Positions 8,933 through 18,163 of a stretch of 64,000 bases of DNA are shown one piece after another. Within the stretch, counting starts at the first letter, position 1. Every line of letters starts with the position of its first letter. Origin of the DNA: Streptomyces regalis (lineage in GTDB: Bacteria > Actinomycetota > Actinomycetes > Streptomycetales > Streptomycetaceae); NCBI RefSeq assembly GCF_001509475.1, contig NZ_LLZG01000377.1, positions 1-64,000 on the forward strand. Direction: 5' to 3'. The notes beneath the pieces were generated by a model that worked only from the letters and a program-made list of their open reading frames with translations, was not told the DNA's origin and did not search any database. Both the position numbers and the translations under genes were made by a program.

Positions 8933-8960
8933 AAGGAACCAGTAGTAAGGAACCAGCAGT
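8933..8960 (+). repeat. Tandem 14-bp duplication of the ribosome-binding region
   Basis: AAGGAACCAGTAGT (8933-8946) is followed immediately by AAGGAACCAGCAGT (8947-8960), directly before ATG 8962. Both copies carry AAGGA, so the DUF2000 start is offered two stacked Shine-Dalgarno sites. Confidence 0.7.
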
Positions 8961-8961
8961 A

Positions 8962-9375
8962 ATGCCCGAACTTCTCCGCACGGCCATCGCCGTCGACAAG
9001 TCGCTCGACGCGGGAGCGGTCGCCAACGCCTCCGCGATCGTCATGGGTCAGCTGGCCCGCCTCGACGACCGGATCTATGCGGACGACGTGCGCGACGGAG
9101 AGGGCGCGCTGCACGCCGGAATCCGTTTCAACACCCTGGTGCTCTCCGGCCGGAGCAGCCACCTGGCAGCTCTCGCGCAGGCCGCCCGGGCCGAGGGACT
9201 GGCCACCGTGCTGTTCACCACCGAGGGGCAGTCGCTCAGCAACTCCTTCGAGGCCTACCGGGACATGGTCGCCGAAGCCCCGTCGGGGGAACTGGGTGTC
9301 TGCGCCGTCGGTGTCGTCGGGGAACATGAGCTGGTCCGCTCCCTGACCAAGCGCTTCAGCGTCTACCGCGGCTGA
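8962..9375 (+). CDS. DUF2000-domain protein
   Basis: 137 residues. The start is placed at ATG 8962, preceded by AAGGA within a 14-bp tandem duplication. The sequence (LLRTAIAVDKSLDAGAVANA, then YADDVRDGEGALHAGIRFNT, ending SLTKRFSVYRG) is that of DUF2000, a small alpha/beta family related to peptidyl-tRNA hydrolase 2 folds and of unknown function. It follows the VOC gene on the same strand and may be co-transcribed with it. Confidence 0.75.
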   Translation: MPELLRTAIAVDKSLDAGAVANASAIVMGQLARLDDRIYADDVRDGEGALHAGIRFNTLVLSGRSSHLAALAQAARAEGLATVLFTTEGQSLSNSFEAYRDMVAEAPSGELGVCAVGVVGEHELVRSLTKRFSVYRG

Positions 9376-9398
9376 GGCTGCGCCGAACGAATCGATCC

Positions 9399-9520
9399 GT
9401 GCTTTCCCCGACGGCGGTGCGCGACGCCGTGGTGTGCCTCCAGCCCGTGTCAGGGGCCCGTCGGCGTGTCTTCCTGTTCCACCACGCGGGCGGCTCCCAT
9501 CTGTTCGTCCGCAGCTGGGC
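9399..9520 (+). pseudogene. Type II thioesterase N-terminal fragment
   Basis: The frame includes ARRRVFLFHHAGGSHLFVRSW, the N-terminal motif of type II thioesterases that edit polyketide and nonribosomal peptide synthases (usual form FHHAGGSxxxYxxW). After about 40 residues the frame passes directly into an unrelated membrane protein fragment. The GxSxG serine and catalytic His are absent. No PKS or NRPS gene is in the window. Confidence 0.5.
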
Positions 9521-9569
9521 GCCGCCCGCCGTCGGCGGCGGTGGCCCGGGGCGTGGCCGGTTCGACCAG

Positions 9570-9774
9570 CTCGCCCAGTACGCCTCCAACTTCACCAGCT
9601 CGCCGCTGTTCTTCCTGGTCTGCCTGATCCTCGTTGGCTTCTTCATCGCCTCCAGCGCGGCGCACATGACAGCTCGACGCGATCGCCGAAGCCCTGGTGG
9701 ACGTGTACAAGGGCGAACACAGTGAGGCCGTCGACAGGCTGAGGGGCGCGATCCGGATGGAGGAAGAGACCTGA
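9570..9774 (+). pseudogene. Low-affinity iron permease-like remnant, internally deleted
   Basis: FDQLAQYASNFTSSPLFFLV and a hydrophobic helix form the start of the small 'low affinity iron permease' family. A different frame then gives QLDAIAEALVDVYKGEHSEA and VDRLRGAIRMEEET followed by TGA at 9772, which matches that family's C-terminus. The central membrane segment is missing and the frame changes near 9668. Two genes' ends are thus fused into one scar together with the thioesterase fragment. Confidence 0.5.
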
Positions 9775-9840
9775 CCGAGGCGGGCGAAACGCCGCCGTGA
9801 TCCTTTCCGGACCCCCGGAAACCGGCGAGCATGCCATGTC

Positions 9841-11565
9841 ATGAACATTTTGCTCGTCGCCAGCGCGTTCAATAGCCTGTCCCAGCGTGTGTACGCCGAA
9901 CTGGCGGACCTCGGGCACCGGGTGGACGTCGTTCTCGCCTCACACGGTCCCGACGCGGTCCGCGCCGCCGTACACGAGACGCGGCCGGAGCTGATCCTCG
10001 CTCCGATGCTGAAGACGGCGCTCCCCGAGGACGTATGGCGGGAGCACACCTGTCTGGTCGTGCATCCGGGACCGCCCGGTGATCGCGGTCCCTCCTCCCT
10101 GGACTGGGCGATCGCCGAGGCGGTGCCGCGCTGGGGAGTGACGGTGCTCCAGGCGGAGGCGTCGATGGACGCGGGCGACATCTGGGCGTCCGAGTCGTTC
10201 CCGGTACCGCCGGTGGGCAAGAGCGACCTGTACCGCAACGAGGTCTCCGACGCCGCCACGGCCGCCGTCCTGCTGGCCGTACAGCGGTATGCCGACGGTT
10301 CGTTCAAGCCGCGCCCGCAGAACGATCCCGAGGTCGCGGTGGTGTGGCGCGACTTCTTCCGGCAGGAGCAGCGGAGGATCGACTGGGGGAGGGACAGTAC
10401 CGAGGTGGTGCTGCGCAAGCTGGGCGGGGGTGACTCGCAGCCCGGCGTCCTGGACGAGATTCTCGGCCGGGAGGTGTTCCTGCACGGCGGGCATCCCGAG
10501 GACCGGCTGCGCGGACGGCCCGGTGAGCTGCTCGCCACGAGGGCGGGGGCGGTCTGCCGGGCCACCCGGGACGGCGCGGTGTGGATCCCGGAACTGCGCC
10601 CTCGTAAGAGCTCCGGCGACCCCGCGCCGTTCCGCCGCCCGGCGGTCTCCGTGCTCGCGTCCCTCGCGGCCGACGGCGCCCGCGGCAGTGGCGGCCCGCA
10701 CCGGCTGCCGGAGGACACCGCTCCGCTCGAACTGCCCGCCGACCGGCGCACCTGGACCGACATCCGCTACCGGCAGCAGGGCGACATCGGCTTCCTGACG
10801 TTCTCCTTCCCCGGCGGGGCGATGAGCACCGGCCAGTGCCGCAGGCTGCTCGCCGCCTACCGGTACGCCCTCGCCCGCCCCACCTCGGTGCTGGTCCTCG
10901 GCGGAGTGCGGGACTTCTTCTCCAACGGCATCCATCTGAACGTCATCGAGGCGGCCGCCGACCCGGCCGGTGAGTCCTGGGCGAATCTCAACGCCATGGA
11001 CGACCTGGTCGACGCGGTCCTGCGCACCACCGACCGGCTGGTGGTGGCGGCGCTGGGCGGCAACGCGGCGGCCGGCGGCCTGATGCTCGCCCTGGCCGCC
11101 GACGAGGTGTGGTGCCGCGCCGGAGTCGTCCTCAACCCGCACTACCGGCGGATGGGCCTGTACGGCTCGGAGTACTGGACGTACACGCTGCCGCGCCGCG
11201 TCGGAGTGGAGACGGCCCGGCGGCTGACGAGCGAGGCGCTGCCCGTGAGCGCCGCCACGGCCGCGCGGATCGGACTGGTGGACGGGCTGGTGCCGGTCGC
11301 GGCACAGGAGTTCGCCGCCGAGACCGAGCACCGGGCGGCCGCCCTCGCCGCCGACCCGGACCTCGCGCGGCGGATCGCCGCGAAGGCGTCGGCACGGCAG
11401 GCGGACGAGGAGCGGCGACCGCTCGCGGACCACCGGCGGGCCGAACTCGCCCGGATGCGCGCCATCTTCTTCGACTCGCAGACCCCCTACCATGCCCTGC
11501 GGTCGGCCTTCGTCCGCAAGCAGCCGGGCGGCTCCGACCGGCCGCTGAGCGGGGGCGCGCGATGA
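9841..11565 (+). CDS. hypX: [NiFe]-hydrogenase maturation factor HypX
   Basis: 574 residues with the two-domain HypX layout. The N-terminal formyltetrahydrofolate-transferase-like half (about 1-280) has HPGPPGDRGPSSLDWAI near residue 75. The C-terminal crotonase-like half (about 310-550) has GGNAAAGGLMLALAADEVW and a YGSEYWTYTLPRRVG segment. In studied bacteria HypX makes the CO ligand of the hydrogenase active site from formyl-THF during aerobic growth. It overlaps the protease gene by 4 bp (ATGA), so the two are translationally coupled. The downstream hyp genes are broken and no hydrogenase subunits are in view, so it may have no substrate unless another copy set exists. Confidence 0.85.
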   Translation: MNILLVASAFNSLSQRVYAELADLGHRVDVVLASHGPDAVRAAVHETRPELILAPMLKTALPEDVWREHTCLVVHPGPPGDRGPSSLDWAIAEAVPRWGVTVLQAEASMDAGDIWASESFPVPPVGKSDLYRNEVSDAATAAVLLAVQRYADGSFKPRPQNDPEVAVVWRDFFRQEQRRIDWGRDSTEVVLRKLGGGDSQPGVLDEILGREVFLHGGHPEDRLRGRPGELLATRAGAVCRATRDGAVWIPELRPRKSSGDPAPFRRPAVSVLASLAADGARGSGGPHRLPEDTAPLELPADRRTWTDIRYRQQGDIGFLTFSFPGGAMSTGQCRRLLAAYRYALARPTSVLVLGGVRDFFSNGIHLNVIEAAADPAGESWANLNAMDDLVDAVLRTTDRLVVAALGGNAAAGGLMLALAADEVWCRAGVVLNPHYRRMGLYGSEYWTYTLPRRVGVETARRLTSEALPVSAATAARIGLVDGLVPVAAQEFAAETEHRAAALAADPDLARRIAAKASARQADEERRPLADHRRAELARMRAIFFDSQTPYHALRSAFVRKQPGGSDRPLSGGAR

Positions 11566-12101
11566 CCCGCCGCGGTGCACGTCTGCTGGTGGCGGGCGTC
11601 GGCAACATCTTCCTCGCGGACGACGCCTTCGGCCCCGAGGTCGTCCGCGGCCTGGACCTCGCGTACGAACTGCTGGACGGCTACGTCACCGCCGTCCTGG
11701 TCGACGCGGCCGAACGGGGCCACCCACCCGGCACGCTGTCCCTGATCGAGCCGGAACTCCCCGACCGTGCCCGGGCCGCGGCCGCGCCCGAGGCGCACGG
11801 CATGGACCCGGCGAAGGTCCTCGCCCTGGCCGCCCACCTGGGCGACGGGCCGCTGCCACGTGTCCTCGTGCTCGCCTGCGAACCCCAGGTACGGCCGCGC
11901 GCCGACGAGGACATCGCCCCGGGCCTGAGCGCACCGGTCGGGGACGCGGTCGACCGTGCCGTCGAGGCCCTGCACGCCATGGTCCCCGTACTGCTCGCGG
12001 ATCCCGCAGCCACACCCCCGTTGAGCCGCCCGGAGGAATCCGCGGACCCGTCCGCGGCCGGGCTTGCCTCCCCGGTGACACGCGGCGTCGAGGGTCGATA
12101 G
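11562..12101 (+). CDS. Hydrogenase maturation protease (HyaD/HupD family)
   Basis: 179 residues, ATG 11562 overlapping the hypX stop. LLVAGVGNIFLADDAFGPEV (about residues 8-27) is the signature of the nickel-dependent endopeptidases that trim the C-terminus of the hydrogenase large subunit after metal insertion. The LVDAAERGHPPGTLSLIEPE segment corresponds to the second conserved Asp region. The C-terminal 30 residues are Pro/Ala-rich and probably unstructured. It lies between hypX and broken hypB in the same orientation. Confidence 0.8.
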   Translation: MTRRGARLLVAGVGNIFLADDAFGPEVVRGLDLAYELLDGYVTAVLVDAAERGHPPGTLSLIEPELPDRARAAAAPEAHGMDPAKVLALAAHLGDGPLPRVLVLACEPQVRPRADEDIAPGLSAPVGDAVDRAVEALHAMVPVLLADPAATPPLSRPEESADPSAAGLASPVTRGVEGR

Positions 12102-12166
12102 CCGCGGGCCGGTTTGCGCGGTTTGCTGTCGATTCAGAGTCGAGTGAGCCGCGAGGAGCAGCGCCC

Positions 12167-12919
12167 ATGTGCGAGTCCGTGGACGTCACCGAGGCTGTCC
12201 TGGCGAAGAACGACGGCCTGGCCGCGAGTCTGCGTACGAACTGGCCCGGCGCAACATCAGCGTGGTCAATGTGCTGTCCAGCCCGGGCAGCGGCAAGACA
12301 GAGCTGCTGGGGCGGGTGCTGGCCCGTGCCGTAGAGCGCGGCGTCCCGGTGGCCCCGCTCACCGCCGACCTGGCGACGGAGAACGACGCCCGCCGGCTCG
12401 CCCGTTCCGGAGCACCGGTGAAACAGCTGCTGACCGACGGGCTGTGCCATCTGGAGGCCCGGCAGCTGCGCGGCCACGTGGAGAACCGGCTGCCCGAGGA
12501 CACCGCGCTGCTCTTCGTGGAGAACGTCGGCAACCTCGTCTGCCCGGCCTCCTACGACCTCGGCGAGAGCCTGCGGATCGTGCTCATGGCGGTGACCGAG
12601 GGCGAGGACAAGCCGCTGAAGTACCCCACCGCCTTCGGCTCCGCCCATCTGGTGGTGCTCACCAAGACCGATCTGGCCGCCCCCCGCCGGATTCGACGAG
12701 GCGGCCTTCGACGCGCAGGTGCAGCGGGTCAACCCCGGGGTGGAGATCGTACGGTCGTGTGCCCGCACCGGCGACGGCGTGGACACCGTCCTGGGGCGGG
12801 TGCTCGCCGCGCGGGACGGAGCCCCCGTCCACCGGCCGCCCCTCGCACCGCGCCCCCACGGCCACGTCCATGAACACGCGCAAGCGGACTCCGACCTCGC
12901 GGCCGGCCGCGTCTCGTGA
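12167..12919 (+). pseudogene. hypB: hypB with two compensating frameshifts
   Basis: ATG 12167 (GAGGAG upstream) opens MCESVDVTEAVLAKNDG, the usual HypB start. Near 12235 the homology moves to another frame (ARRNISVVNVLSSPGSGKTE, with the GTPase P-loop, through VGNLVCPASYDLGE). Near 12680, at a C6 run, it returns to the first frame (FDEAAFDAQVQRVNPG to the stop at 12919). The 450-bp stretch between them holds all GTP- and metal-binding motifs and is out of frame with the start. HypB inserts nickel into hydrogenase. There is no His-rich N-terminus. Either the gene is dead or the two indels are sequencing errors; both are possible for a C6 run. Confidence 0.75.
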
Positions 12920-13071
12920 CAGCGCCCACCACCACGCAGGCGGTGCGCCGACGCGTCACGGTGCGCGGCACGGTGCGCGGCACGGTGCAGGGCGTGGGCT
13001 TCCGCCCGTATGTGCACCGACTGACGGACTGGCCGCGTGCACCTGGACGTTCGAGTCGTTCGGCACGGTGA
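12916..13071 (+). pseudogene. hypF: hypF N-terminal stub
   Basis: GTG 12916 overlaps the hypB stop (GTGA). The frame reads a basic start, then VRGTVRGTVQGVGFRPYVHR, the acylphosphatase motif that begins HypF carbamoyltransferases (normally 750-800 residues). Only about 40 residues match before the sequence changes to something unrelated and stops at 13071. The codons for VRGT are duplicated exactly (gtgcgcggcacg at 12961-12972 and 12973-12984). Loss of HypF blocks CN-ligand synthesis. Confidence 0.75.
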
Positions 13072-13185
13072 AGAAGGGCGTGGCGACCCGCGCCGGCGCA
13101 GGTGGTGGACAAGGCCGACATCGAGGACTGAAGGATGGTAGAAGCGGGCCATGACCAACTCGCTCATCCATCCGGCCGGTGCCCG
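13072..13185 (+). other. Junction sequence after the hypF stub
   Basis: From about 13035 a frame reads CTWTFESFGTVKKGVATRAG and, one frame over, AQVVDKADIED with a stop near 13131. It looks like the C-terminal tail of an unidentified protein fused to hypF by deletion. I cannot name its family. Confidence 0.3.
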
Positions 13186-13848
13186 ATGACCGCCGGCATC
13201 GACACCCCCGACCGCCGCGGCCGCACCGGACTCGACCAGGCCGGCCGGGACCTGACCGGCAATCCCCGCGTCAAGGTGCGGGACGTGAAGCTCCTCTCCA
13301 GCCACTGGTACGTCGAGCGCGACACCACCTTCGACTTCCAGCACGCCGACGGCACCTGGAGCACCCAGCAGCGCGAAACGCACGACCGCGGCAACGGGGC
13401 CACCATGCTGCTGTACGACGCCGAACGCGAAACCGTCCTGCTCACCCGCCAGTTCCGCTTCCCGGTGTACGTCAACGGTCACCCCGACGGCATGCTGATC
13501 GAGACGCCGGGCGGGCTGCTCGACGACGATGACGAGCACCCGGAGATCGCCGTGCGGCGCGAGGTGGTGGAGGAGACCGGGCACACCATCGGCGAGGTCC
13601 GGCACGTCTTCGACGTCTATATGAGCCCGGGGTCCGTGACCGAGCGCGTGAGCTTCTACGCCGCCGCCTACGGCCCGTCGACCCATACCCACGAGGGCGG
13701 CGGCCTGGACGAGGAGGGCGAGGACATCGAGATCGTCGAACTGCCCTTCCGCCGGGCCCTCGAGATGATCCGTACGGGGGAGATCGCCGACGCGAAGACG
13801 ATCATGTTGCTGCAATGGGCCGCGCTGGAGGGCCCGTTCGCGAACTGA
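13186..13848 (+). CDS. NUDIX hydrolase, ADP-ribose/GDP-mannose pyrophosphatase type
   Basis: 220 residues from ATG 13186; an in-frame upstream ATG at 13135 would add 17 poor residues. The NUDIX box is complete: GGLLDDDDEHPEIAVRREVV followed by EETG fits GX5EX7REUXEEXGU. The preceding VKVRDVKLLSSHWYVERDTT and the NudK-like FRFPVYVNGHPDG place it with sugar-nucleotide pyrophosphatases of the GDP-mannose/ADP-ribose group, which hydrolyse nucleoside diphosphate sugars to the nucleotide and sugar phosphate using Mg2+. It is followed by a separately promoted aldo/keto reductase gene. Confidence 0.8.
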   Translation: MTAGIDTPDRRGRTGLDQAGRDLTGNPRVKVRDVKLLSSHWYVERDTTFDFQHADGTWSTQQRETHDRGNGATMLLYDAERETVLLTRQFRFPVYVNGHPDGMLIETPGGLLDDDDEHPEIAVRREVVEETGHTIGEVRHVFDVYMSPGSVTERVSFYAAAYGPSTHTHEGGGLDEEGEDIEIVELPFRRALEMIRTGEIADAKTIMLLQWAALEGPFAN

Positions 13849-13873
13849 GCGGGTGAATCGGCTGCGAAGTCCC

Positions 13874-13941
13874 TTGACTTGAAGTGCGCTTCAGGATGAA
13901 GACTCCCGTTCGTGCCCCCAAAGCGGGTGCACGAACGGGAG
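13874..13941 (+). promoter_or_regulatory. MerR-type promoter and 5'-UTR hairpin before the aldo/keto reductase
   Basis: TTGACT (13874-13879) is followed by the near-palindrome TGAAG-TGCG-CTTCA (13880-13893), the layout of promoters bound by MerR-family activators. Downstream, CTCCCGTTCGTGC (13903-13915) pairs perfectly with GCACGAACGGGAG (13929-13941). The right arm of this 13-bp stem overlaps the GGAGGGG Shine-Dalgarno of the reductase, so it could occlude translation. No MerR gene is in the window. Confidence 0.5.
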
Positions 13942-13950
13942 GGGACACCC

Positions 13951-14937
13951 ATGAAGTACCGCACCATCGGCACTGACCCGAAGAACCGCCGCGAGGTCAG
14001 CGTCCTCGCGCTCGGCGCGATGCTGTTCGGCTCACGGACCGACGAGGAGACCTCCTTCGCCGTGCTCGACCGCTATGTCGAGGCCGGCGGGACCTTCATC
14101 GACACGTCCGACAACTACGCCTTCTGGATCGACGGCGGCCAGGGCGGACAGAGCGAGGAACTGCTCGGCCGGTGGCGCCGCAGCCGCGGCATCGGCGACG
14201 AGATCGTCATCGCCACCAAGCTCGGTGCCCGCCCGCTCGCCCCCGGCACCAGCTACGTCGACAACGCGGAGGGCCTGTCGGCGAAGGTGATCCGCGAGTC
14301 CGCCGAGCGCAGTCGCGACCGGCTCGGCGTGGCGAAGCTGGACCTGCTCTACGCGCACATCGAGGACCAGAGGGTCCCGCTGCAGGAGACCGTGGAGGGG
14401 TTCGCCGAGCTGGTCGGCGAGGGGACCGTCGGTCTCCTCGGTGTCAGCAACCACGCCGCCTGGCGGGTGGAACGGGCCCGCGCCCTCGCCGCCGCGGCCG
14501 GACTGCCCGGCTACGAGGTGCTCCAGTACGCCCACAGCCACCTGCGGCCCCGCCTCGACGTACCCGAGGCACCCCTGTTCCCCGACGGCAGCCTCGGCCA
14601 CGCCGGCCCCGACCTGCTGAGCTATCTGCGGGCCGAGCCCGGCCTGACCCTGGTCGCCTACTCACCGCTGCTCAAGGGCGCCTACACCCATCCGGACCGG
14701 CTGCCCGCGGACTTCGACCACCCGGGCACCCCGGCCCGTCTGAAGGTGCTGCGCGAGGTCGCCCAGGAAACCGGCGCCACCGTCAACCAGGTCGTCCTGG
14801 CCTGGCAGATCGGCGGTGAGCTGCCGATCGTCCCGCTGGTCGGGGCGTCGTCCGTGACCCAGCTGGAGGAGAGCCTGGCCGCCGTGGACCTGGAGCTGAC
14901 CCCGGAGCAGCGGGCCCGGCTCGACGCGGCTCACTGA
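13951..14937 (+). CDS. Aldo/keto reductase
   Basis: 328 residues, start ATG 13951 with GGGAGGGG 7-8 nt upstream. It is a TIM-barrel NAD(P)H oxidoreductase. The catalytic tetrad can be read as Asp and Tyr in FIDTSDNYAFW, Lys in IATKLGARP and His in LLYAHIEDQR. The cofactor-binding C-terminal loop is VPLVGASSVTQLEESLAAVD. In Streptomyces such enzymes often lie under MerR regulators that sense aldehydes or other electrophiles, consistent with the promoter seen here. Substrate is unknown. Confidence 0.85.
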   Translation: MKYRTIGTDPKNRREVSVLALGAMLFGSRTDEETSFAVLDRYVEAGGTFIDTSDNYAFWIDGGQGGQSEELLGRWRRSRGIGDEIVIATKLGARPLAPGTSYVDNAEGLSAKVIRESAERSRDRLGVAKLDLLYAHIEDQRVPLQETVEGFAELVGEGTVGLLGVSNHAAWRVERARALAAAAGLPGYEVLQYAHSHLRPRLDVPEAPLFPDGSLGHAGPDLLSYLRAEPGLTLVAYSPLLKGAYTHPDRLPADFDHPGTPARLKVLREVAQETGATVNQVVLAWQIGGELPIVPLVGASSVTQLEESLAAVDLELTPEQRARLDAAH

Positions 14938-14983
14938 ACACACCAGGGGTACGCTCCGAAGAGGCGCCGAAGGAGAGTGGGCC

Positions 14984-15799
14984 ATGCCTCTGTTCCCCAC
15001 CGAGCGGTCCGTCCGTACGACCCCCGAAGGCCTCCTGTGGGAACCCAGTGAGCGCTGGGTGCGCGGCCGCAAGGGCGACGTCACCGTCGTCGACAGCCGG
15101 CACCCCATCCTGGTCTGGGAACCCGATCTGCCCGTGCCGTGCTACGCGTTCCCGCGTGCGGAGGTCCGCACGGACCTCCTGCGCCCGGCCAAGAACCCCT
15201 CGCCGGGCAGGCACACCGGGTCGCAGATCTTCTACGACCTCGAAGTCGACGGAGAGCTGCTGGAGAACGCGGCGTGGACCTTCCCCGCCGCCGACCTGGC
15301 CGGGCACATCGCCGTCGAGTGGTTCCGGCGCCGGGGCACCGGCCTCGACCACTGGTACGAGGAGGAGGAAGAGATCTTCATCCACCCGCGCGACCCGCAC
15401 AAACGGGTGGACGCCATGCCCAGCAGCCGCCATGTGCAGGTCGAGATCGGCAGCACCGTCGTCGCGGACACCCACCGCCCGGTGCTGCTGTTCGAGACCG
15501 GGCTCCCCACGCGGTACTACGTGCCCCGCGAGGACGTCCGGCTCGACCTGTTCGAGCCCACCGACCACCGCACCGGCTGCCCGTACAAGGGCACGGCCCA
15601 GTACTGGACCTGGAGCGGCGAGGGCGAGGTCCCGCGGCACATCGTCTGGAGCTACGCCGAGCCGCTGCCCGCGGTGGGCGCCGTCAAAGGGCTCCTCGCC
15701 TTCTACAACGAGGCGGTGGACCTCACCGTGGACGGCGAGCGACTTCAGCGCCCCGTCACTCCGTTCACCGCGAGCCTCACCGCGAACCTCAAGGCCTGA
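14984..15799 (+). CDS. Tandem DUF427 protein
   Basis: 271 residues, ATG 14984 after GGAGAG. Two DUF427 units are visible: the first around VTVVDSRHPILVWEPDLPVP, the second around VQVEIGSTVVADTHRPVLLF and YYVPREDVRLDLFEPTDHRT with the typical CPYKGTAQYWTW. DUF427 proteins are small beta-barrel proteins of unknown activity. The gene converges with the GntR gene and their 3' ends overlap by 11 bp. Confidence 0.85.
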   Translation: MPLFPTERSVRTTPEGLLWEPSERWVRGRKGDVTVVDSRHPILVWEPDLPVPCYAFPRAEVRTDLLRPAKNPSPGRHTGSQIFYDLEVDGELLENAAWTFPAADLAGHIAVEWFRRRGTGLDHWYEEEEEIFIHPRDPHKRVDAMPSSRHVQVEIGSTVVADTHRPVLLFETGLPTRYYVPREDVRLDLFEPTDHRTGCPYKGTAQYWTWSGEGEVPRHIVWSYAEPLPAVGAVKGLLAFYNEAVDLTVDGERLQRPVTPFTASLTANLKA

Positions 15800-16574
15800 C
15801 CAGCAGCTGGAAGTCGAACGCGTACCGGGACGCGCGGTAGATGTGCGTCCCGTACTCGACCGGCCGGCCCGTGTCGTCGTAGGCCGTGCGCTGCATGGTC
15901 AGCAGTGCGGCGCCCTCCTTCTCGTCGAGGCGCTCGGCCTCCTCGGCGGTGGCGCAGCGGGCGCCGATGGTCTGGCGGGCGCTGTGCAGGGTGATGCCGG
16001 CGGCGCGCATCATCCGGTACAGGCCGGTCGACTCCAGCCGGGCCGTGTCGAGGTCGAGCAGGCTCGCGGGCAGGTAGTTGCACAGGATGGCCACGGGCTG
16101 GCCGTGGGTGCAGCGCAGCCGCTCCAGGACCGTGACCTCCGCGCCCTCCGCGATGCCGAGCGCGGCCGCGACGTCGGCGGTCGCCGGGACGTGCTCATTG
16201 CGGACGACCTGAGTGGTCGGGCCCTGTCCGGCCGCCTCCAGGTCGTCGTAGAGACTGCTGAGCTCCAGCCCGCGCTTCACCTGGCTGTGCACCACCTGGG
16301 TGCCCACCCCGCGCCGTCGGACCAGCAGCCCCTTGTCGACGAGTGACTGGATGGCCTGCCGGACGGTGGGCCGGGACAGGCCCAGCCGCACCGACAGGTC
16401 GACCTCGTTGCCCAGGAGGTTGCCCGGGGCGAGGACCCCGTGCTCGATCGCCGCCTCCAGCTGCTGGGCGAGCTGGTAGTACAGCGGCACCGGACTGCCC
16501 CGGTCCAGGGCGAAGTCCAGCGAGTCGAGCGCGGATGCGGACGCGGCACGTGCGGAGCCGCGGGTCTTCGCCAT
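15789..16574 (-). CDS. GntR-family (HutC/UTRA type) regulator, probable inositol-locus repressor
   Basis: 261 residues. After a 25-residue tail the winged helix runs from PLYYQLAQQLEAAIEHGVL through LGLSRPTVRQAIQSLVDKGL to GVGTQV. The C-terminal UTRA effector domain follows (LERLRCTHGQPVAILCNYLP, then QTIGARCATAEEAERL). It sits immediately downstream of mmsA in the same orientation, 53 bp away. Position suggests it controls the iol genes, perhaps through the inverted repeat at 22916-22985. That link is inference. The effector would be inositol or a pathway intermediate. Confidence 0.8.
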   Translation of the reverse strand: MAKTRGSARAASASALDSLDFALDRGSPVPLYYQLAQQLEAAIEHGVLAPGNLLGNEVDLSVRLGLSRPTVRQAIQSLVDKGLLVRRRGVGTQVVHSQVKRGLELSSLYDDLEAAGQGPTTQVVRNEHVPATADVAAALGIAEGAEVTVLERLRCTHGQPVAILCNYLPASLLDLDTARLESTGLYRMMRAAGITLHSARQTIGARCATAEEAERLDEKEGAALLTMQRTAYDDTGRPVEYGTHIYRASRYAFDFQLLVRP

Positions 16575-16627
16575 GGGTCCCTCCCTCGGGTGGTTCCTCT
16601 ACGGGTGGCAGGCCCGGTGAGGGCGTG

Positions 16628-18121
<1,494 letters not shown>

Positions 18122-18163
18122 GGTGCGAAAGGGCCTTTCAAGTGCGGGTCGTTTGCGGGGAGT

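Noticed and set aside
9399..9520. Evidence for a polyketide or nonribosomal peptide cluster
   Set aside because: Only about 40 residues of a type II thioesterase exist; no synthase, carrier protein or tailoring set is nearby.
12114..13154. Single 346-residue protein across the hyp region
   Set aside because: This frame is not the one carrying HypB or HypF motifs; it is a by-product of the frame changes.
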